Assembly: GCA_046048055.1 (NCBI GenBank)
Contig: JBJOGW010000038.1
Coordinates: 1-18,388 of the forward strand
Length of the DNA stretch: 18,388 nucleotides
Direction: 5' to 3'
Origin: SYAC01 sp046048055
Lineage (GTDB): Bacteria > Planctomycetota > Phycisphaerae > Phycisphaerales > SM1A02
A program made the translations under genes and the position numbers. The notes under the pieces are model-generated. The model had not been told where the DNA came from. It made no database searches and worked only from the letters and a program-made list of their open reading frames with translations. The first letter of the stretch is position 1; every line of letters begins with the position of its first letter. This document shows positions 14,793 to 18,388 of the stretch, piece by piece.

Positions 14793-16580
14793 GTGCCCAT
14801 CCATCCACTGCCGAAGCACCTCGTGAACCAGATCGCCGCCGGGGAGGTGGTGGATCGGCCGGCCAGCGTGGTGAAGGAACTGGTGGAGAACGCGATCGAT
14901 GCAGGCGCTCGCCGTGTCGAGGTCCGGATCGAGGGAGGCGGATGCGATCGGATCGAGGTCAGCGACGACGGCGGGGGGATCGCGCCCGAGGAACTGCCGC
15001 TTGCCGTGGCCGCCCACGCCACCAGCAAGATCGCCAGCATGGACGACCTGCTCACCGTCGCCAGCTTCGGTTTCCGCGGCGAGGCCCTCGCCAGCATCGC
15101 GTCGGTTGCGCGGCTTCGAATCACCAGCCGACGTTCCACGGACTCGGCTGCCGCCACGCTGGAGGTGGACCATGGCAGGTCCTCCGCGGTGGCCCCCGCA
15201 GCGGGAAACTGTGGCACATGCGTGGAGGTGGAGCGGCTCTTTGGTCAGGTGCCGGCCCGACGCAAGTTCCTGCGGAGCGAGCCAGCCGAGGCGGCCCGCG
15301 TGAGCGAGGTTCTGGAGTGGCTCGCCCTGGGCCATCCCGGCGTGGCCTTGGCACTGTGGCAGGATGGTCGCTGCAGCCTGGATCTGCCCGCGGTAGAGGA
15401 GCCCGCGCGCCGGGTCCTGGACGTGCTTGGCGACGCGTTGGGGTCCGACCCGCTCGAGGTGGATGTCGCCAGTGCCCTGGCTGCCGATCGTCCGCTCCAC
15501 GTGTGGGGTCGTGTGGGCCGTCCCGAGCGAGCCCGGGCCCATGCCAAGGGACTGCGACTCACGCTCAACGGTCGCCCCATCGCCGATCGGGGCCTGATGC
15601 ACGCGGTGCGAGAGGCCTACCGGGGCCTGATCGAGCCCGGTCGGACACCGGTCGGATTCGTGGGCATCCAGATCGATCCCCGCGAGGTGGACGTGAACGT
15701 GCACCCGGCCAAGAGCGAGGTTCGGTTCCGGCAGCCCTCGGCGGTGCATGCGCTGGTGCATCGTGCCGTGAAGACGGCGCTGCGCTCCGCAGACCTGATG
15801 CCTGAACTCGGCGGATCGGCCGGTGCGACATGGATGCCCACCGGTTCGGGCGGCTGGAACCTGCCTGCCCCTCGCGGCGCCGCGGCGACCTTCGACATCG
15901 GGCAGGTTCGTCATGCCATGAGCGAGCCTGCCGCGGCGGCGCCCATCTTCGCCCAGCCTGACACGCCCTTGCCGGCTCCCGTGGCGGCGCCGCGGTTCCT
16001 GCAGGCAGGCCGGGCGTGGCTGGTGACCAGCGATGCCGAGGGGCTTGTGGTGGTGGACCAGCATGCCCTGCATGAGCGCGTGATGTTCGAGCGGTTGCGC
16101 GAGCAGGTGCTGACCGGTTCGCTGGCATCCCAGCCGCTGCTGGCTCCGCGTGTGGAGGCCGCCTCGTCCATGGAACTGGAACGTCTGGAGGAGGCGCAGC
16201 CGCTGCTGCGGCGACTGGGCTACGACGTGCGAGCTGCGGGCCCGCGAAGCCTTGCCGTGCATGCCGAGCCGGTGTTCCTGCTGGAGCGCGGCGTGGATGC
16301 CCTGGAACTGCTCCGCGACTGGCTGGGGCGCGAGGACTTCCGTGCCGACGGCGATGGGGAGACGCTGTGGGCAGATGTTCTGGACATGATGGCCTGCAAG
16401 GCCGCGGTGAAGGCCGGCGACGCGCTTGGTGATGCGGAGATTGCGCGGTTGCTGCAGCAGTTGGTCCAGGTGGAACGTTCCACCAACTGCCCGCATGGCC
16501 GACCCACCGCCATGCGCATTCCTTGGCGGGACCTGGAGCGGAAGTTCGGCCGTTCACCCTCGGTCAGGCGTCCTGTCTGA
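14793..16580 (+). CDS. mutL: DNA mismatch repair protein MutL
   Basis: MutL couples mismatch recognition by MutS to strand incision and excision. The 595-residue protein has the GHKL ATPase motifs: ELVENAIDAGA (Glu29 to Ala39, with Asn33), SDDGGGI (57-63) and FGFRGEALASI. The MutL fold follows, with NGRPIADRGL and DVNVHPAKSEVRF. The middle (about 345-395) is a Pro/Ala-rich linker. The C-terminal domain retains the endonuclease signatures: DQHALHERVMFE from residue 422, ACKAAVKAG at 534-542 and CPHGRP at 566-571. This suggests a nicking MutL, as in bacteria lacking MutH. The start is GTG at 14793, giving the conserved beginning (LPKHLVNQIAAGEVV). No mutS is adjacent. Its last 17 nt overlap the 3' end of the convergent Bfd-like gene. 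Confidence 0.96.
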   Translation: MPIHPLPKHLVNQIAAGEVVDRPASVVKELVENAIDAGARRVEVRIEGGGCDRIEVSDDGGGIAPEELPLAVAAHATSKIASMDDLLTVASFGFRGEALASIASVARLRITSRRSTDSAAATLEVDHGRSSAVAPAAGNCGTCVEVERLFGQVPARRKFLRSEPAEAARVSEVLEWLALGHPGVALALWQDGRCSLDLPAVEEPARRVLDVLGDALGSDPLEVDVASALAADRPLHVWGRVGRPERARAHAKGLRLTLNGRPIADRGLMHAVREAYRGLIEPGRTPVGFVGIQIDPREVDVNVHPAKSEVRFRQPSAVHALVHRAVKTALRSADLMPELGGSAGATWMPTGSGGWNLPAPRGAAATFDIGQVRHAMSEPAAAAPIFAQPDTPLPAPVAAPRFLQAGRAWLVTSDAEGLVVVDQHALHERVMFERLREQVLTGSLASQPLLAPRVEAASSMELERLEEAQPLLRRLGYDVRAAGPRSLAVHAEPVFLLERGVDALELLRDWLGREDFRADGDGETLWADVLDMMACKAAVKAGDALGDAEIARLLQQLVQVERSTNCPHGRPTAMRIPWRDLERKFGRSPSVRRPV

Positions 16581-16797
16581 GCCGGGGTGGACTGGGCTCG
16601 TCGGCGTCGCGCACCACCTGGGTGAACACGGTCTGTCCCGTGCGCAGCGCCCGCCGGACATAGGGCCGACAGATGCCGCAGCCGGTGCCGCAGATCAGGC
16701 GATCCTCAAGTTGCTGGGGCGTCAACTTCTCCGCCTTGGCCAGCTCAAGGATGTCCTTGATGGAAATTCCGTGGCAGACACATCGATCGACGCGCAT
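16564..16797 (-). CDS. Bfd-like [2Fe-2S]-binding protein
   Basis: A 77-residue protein with the Cys pattern of the bacterioferritin-associated ferredoxin / BFD-like domain. Cys6-x-Cys8 followed by His-Gly near the N-terminus and CGTGCGIC further on supply the cluster ligands, most likely Cys6, Cys8, Cys40 and Cys43, with Cys36 as a spare. Between them lies a helical segment typical of the fold. Bfd delivers electrons to bacterioferritin for iron release. BFD-like domains also occur in nitrite reductase and NifU-type proteins, so the partner is uncertain and no bacterioferritin gene is visible. I prefer the ATG at 16797 to the GTG at 16800 because GAGG lies 6 nt before the ATG. It starts 8 nt after the pseudopilin stop, probably in one transcript. 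Confidence 0.85.
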   Translation of the reverse strand: MRVDRCVCHGISIKDILELAKAEKLTPQQLEDRLICGTGCGICRPYVRRALRTGQTVFTQVVRDADEPSPPRLRQDA

Positions 16798-16805
16798 CAC
16801 TTGCC

Positions 16806-17585
16806 TCAGCGGGGATCGTAGGCGGAATCATCGTGGCTCAGGAATCCGTTCCGCGGCCAATCCATCAGGTTCTTCAGCAGGGCCGGCGTGGATCGCGTGC
16901 CCTGGTGCGGCTCGCTCACCGAATCCACGTGACCATCCAGCCAGGCGACGTTGCAGCTGCCGCGATGCCGGAAGGCGCTTCCGCCCGCATGGACCATGCC
17001 CAGATCGTTCTCCACCCTCGCCTCCGGTGCTCGCATGAACTTGTTGGCACCACCCCGCCATCCGCCGTCGGCGAACACGGCCACGGCATCCGTTCGTCGC
17101 CACTGCCCAGGCCCAACGCCCAGTCGCACGCGACTCCAACCATCCTGCACGGAGCCGTCGGCAGCGGTCGAGGGCAGCAGTCCCTCCGCGCCCAGGAAAC
17201 TGGTGTTGTACTGGTAGCCCGTGTAGGGATCCGCGCCGAAGGTGCTTGCTTCCCTGCAGGCCGGGCACTGCTGCACCTCGGTGGGGTGGTCCGTGAACTT
17301 CCAGAGGGAGCCTGGCCGGGCCTCGCCCCCGCGCTGCTCGAAATCCCACGCGAGCGTTCGAAGCGATCCGCCGCGCTGGAAATACAGGATGGCCGGCGGC
17401 AAGTGCCCTTGCTGCGAAGCGGCGTAGCCCTGACTGGCCACGTGGATCTGCCGCAGGTTGCTGCGGCACCGTTCGGACCGGGCCCGATCCGATGCCGCGC
17501 TCAAGCCGCCGAGCGAGAGCGCCAGCAGCGTGCCCGCAATGCCGATGGTCACGGTCACCTCGACCAGGGTGAGTCCGCGCGGCAT
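16806..17585 (-). CDS. Type II secretion-like pseudopilin with H-X9-DG motif
   Basis: This 259-residue protein starts with a prepilin leader: MPRG followed by LTLVEVTVTIGIAGTLLAL. Cleavage is expected after Gly4, with Glu at position 5 of the mature form and a hydrophobic N-terminal helix of about 20 residues anchoring it in the membrane. The C-terminal region contains His-(9 residues)-Asp-Gly in the segment FRHRGSCNVAWLDGHV, the signature of the prepilin-type processing-associated H-X9-DG domain abundant in planctomycetes. It probably belongs to a pilus or secretion apparatus in the cell envelope. The start overlaps the stop of the preceding gene in a TGATG arrangement, with GGAG 8 nt upstream of the ATG, so translation is likely coupled. 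A long upstream in-frame extension to 18059 runs through the neighbour's coding frame and is not used. The role beyond the family is unknown. Confidence 0.9.
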   Translation of the reverse strand: MPRGLTLVEVTVTIGIAGTLLALSLGGLSAASDRARSERCRSNLRQIHVASQGYAASQQGHLPPAILYFQRGGSLRTLAWDFEQRGGEARPGSLWKFTDHPTEVQQCPACREASTFGADPYTGYQYNTSFLGAEGLLPSTAADGSVQDGWSRVRLGVGPGQWRRTDAVAVFADGGWRGGANKFMRAPEARVENDLGMVHAGGSAFRHRGSCNVAWLDGHVDSVSEPHQGTRSTPALLKNLMDWPRNGFLSHDDSAYDPR

Positions 17586-18388
17586 CAGGACATCTCCAGA
17601 AGGAGCACGCTGATGTCGCCGGCATCGACCATGCCGTTTCCATCCAGATCCGCCGGTCCGCCGATCTGGCCAAAGAGCGTGAGCAGCACGCCGATGTCGC
17701 CGGCATCGACCGTGCCGTTTCCATCCAGATCGGCGCCACGTGTCGCGGCGGCGAGCACGGTCACGGCATCGATCTCCGGGCTTCCGGCACCGTCCGCCGG
17801 ATGGGAGATGCGGATGAACCGTGCGCGCGGCAGTCCCACCGAGGCCAGATCCACCCCCACGCCCCCCGCGGAGCCGTCGTAGGCCGCCACCAGATCGGCG
17901 TAGTCCATGCCGATCAGGTCCGTCATCGCGAGCGTGGGATCCATCGGTCTCTGAAAGTCCGTGGGCGCGATGCCAGGCAGCGTGTCGTAGGGGCCCGCAT
18001 CGATCCATCCCATGGTGGGCATCGGACCGTCGGCGGTCACATCGGGAACGGTGAACCACGTCTGGCCGTCCTCGCTCAGCTCGATCGTTCCGCCCTCGTC
18101 GGCACAGTACAGCGGCACGCCGGCACCCGGCACCATGTCCGCGAAGAAGGAGTTGCCGAACACGATCAGGTCGACGCCGAAGGGATGCGAGGGGTCATCG
18201 GTGGCGGGGGTGCCCAGTTCCAGCTCGAGCCAGCCGCCGGCCCCGATCGAGACCACCTGGTCCGCTCGATACGCGGGCTGGAATGGCGTCACGGTCTCCT
18301 CGCTGCCAACGAATCCCGTCATCCGGGCGGGATCACCCAGGGCGGCGGCCGGGTCTCGATGGCCGGGGGCCGCGCCGAGGCCAGCCGA
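17585..18388 (-). CDS. Exported protein with two C-terminal dockerin-type repeats, N-terminus beyond the window
   Basis: The frame is open from the right window edge to the stop at 17585, giving 267 visible residues and no certain start. The in-frame ATG at 18322 is probably internal, because DPAAALGDPARMTGF reads on as one domain. The main part is a beta-rich region containing VVSIGAGGWLELEL, then DLIVFGNSFFADM, a pattern I associate with planctomycete surface or secreted proteins. At the end are two EF-hand-like dockerin repeats, DLDGNGTVDAGDIGVLL and DLDGNGMVDAGDISVLL, spaced 27 residues apart. Such repeats bind Ca2+. In cellulosomes they dock to cohesins, but here the partner and use are unknown. 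The signal peptide would lie outside the window. The stop overlaps the pseudopilin ATG by 1 nt. Confidence 0.82.
   Translation of the reverse strand, partial: SAGLGAAPGHRDPAAALGDPARMTGFVGSEETVTPFQPAYRADQVVSIGAGGWLELELGTPATDDPSHPFGVDLIVFGNSFFADMVPGAGVPLYCADEGGTIELSEDGQTWFTVPDVTADGPMPTMGWIDAGPYDTLPGIAPTDFQRPMDPTLAMTDLIGMDYADLVAAYDGSAGGVGVDLASVGLPRARFIRISHPADGAGSPEIDAVTVLAAATRGADLDGNGTVDAGDIGVLLTLFGQIGGPADLDGNGMVDAGDISVLLLEMS
17604..17731. repeat. Tandem 47-bp repeat encoding the two dockerin motifs
   Basis: The units 17604-17650 and 17685-17731 are 47 bp each with two mismatches (17611/17692 and 17631/17712), in an 81-bp period equal to 27 codons. They encode the Asp/Gly/Asn calcium-binding loops. 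Such nucleotide identity points to a recent duplication, gene conversion or strong constraint at the codon level. Confidence 0.85.

Noticed and set aside
14679..16496. A 605-codon minus-strand frame opposite mutL
   Set aside because: It is an antisense shadow. mutL has all its conserved motifs on the plus strand.
1..18388. CRISPR arrays, insertion sequences, prophage or integron features
   Set aside because: Reading both strands showed no regularly spaced repeats, transposase or integrase motifs. The only clear tandem repeat encodes dockerin motifs.

Overview
This is a gene-dense, high-G+C chromosomal window, mostly housekeeping. The likely source is a planctomycete, probably of the Phycisphaerae type. 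That inference rests on a pseudopilin with a C-terminal H-X9-DG motif, an exported protein ending in two dockerin-type repeats, a peptide-chain-release-factor-like protein with a planctomycete-style C-terminal tail, and an orphan GspE/MshEN-like protein. It is inference: no rRNA or other phylogenetic marker was compared. No mobile element, CRISPR array or prophage is visible, and no stretch over 300 bases lacks a gene.

Layout. (1) 1-4309, minus strand: tsaD, then a GGQ release-factor-like gene overlapping it by 4 nt, then an M20 amidohydrolase, then a secreted metzincin protease cut by the left window edge. (2) 4324-5754, plus strand: hflX, divergent from tsaD with only 14 nt between start codons. 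(3) 5758-7196: a minus-strand hypothetical gene with a possible nuclease-like core, a divergent 96-residue MshEN-like gene, and tRNA-Phe on the minus strand. (4) 7187-8714, minus strand: tRNA-His, a nitrilase-superfamily gene starting 5 nt after it, and a 199-residue hypothetical gene whose 3' end overlaps tRNA-Phe. (5) 8837-14012, plus strand: pckA, ilvA, a helix-turn-helix/receiver fusion and glutamine-dependent nadE. (6) 13939-14694, minus strand: a PPP-type phosphatase whose 3' end overlaps that of nadE by 74 nt. (7) 14793-16580, plus strand: mutL. (8) 16564-18388, minus strand: a dockerin-repeat exported protein cut by the right edge, a translationally coupled pseudopilin, and a Bfd-like [2Fe-2S] protein.

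How the genes work together. The tsaD/RF-like/hflX group concerns tRNA modification and ribosome rescue. pckA, ilvA and nadE are central metabolism. The dockerin/pseudopilin pair points to the secretion and surface apparatus typical of this phylum. Several signals bear on expression: two tRNA promoters, a probable leaderless promoter in front of the protease, a nitrilase gene that would become almost leaderless after tRNA processing, and three hairpins without T-tracts that may end transcripts. I found no clearly new multi-gene system. The best second-look items are the nuclease-like hypothetical family, the dockerin-pseudopilin coupling, the tRNA-His/nitrilase junction and the HTH-receiver fusion.
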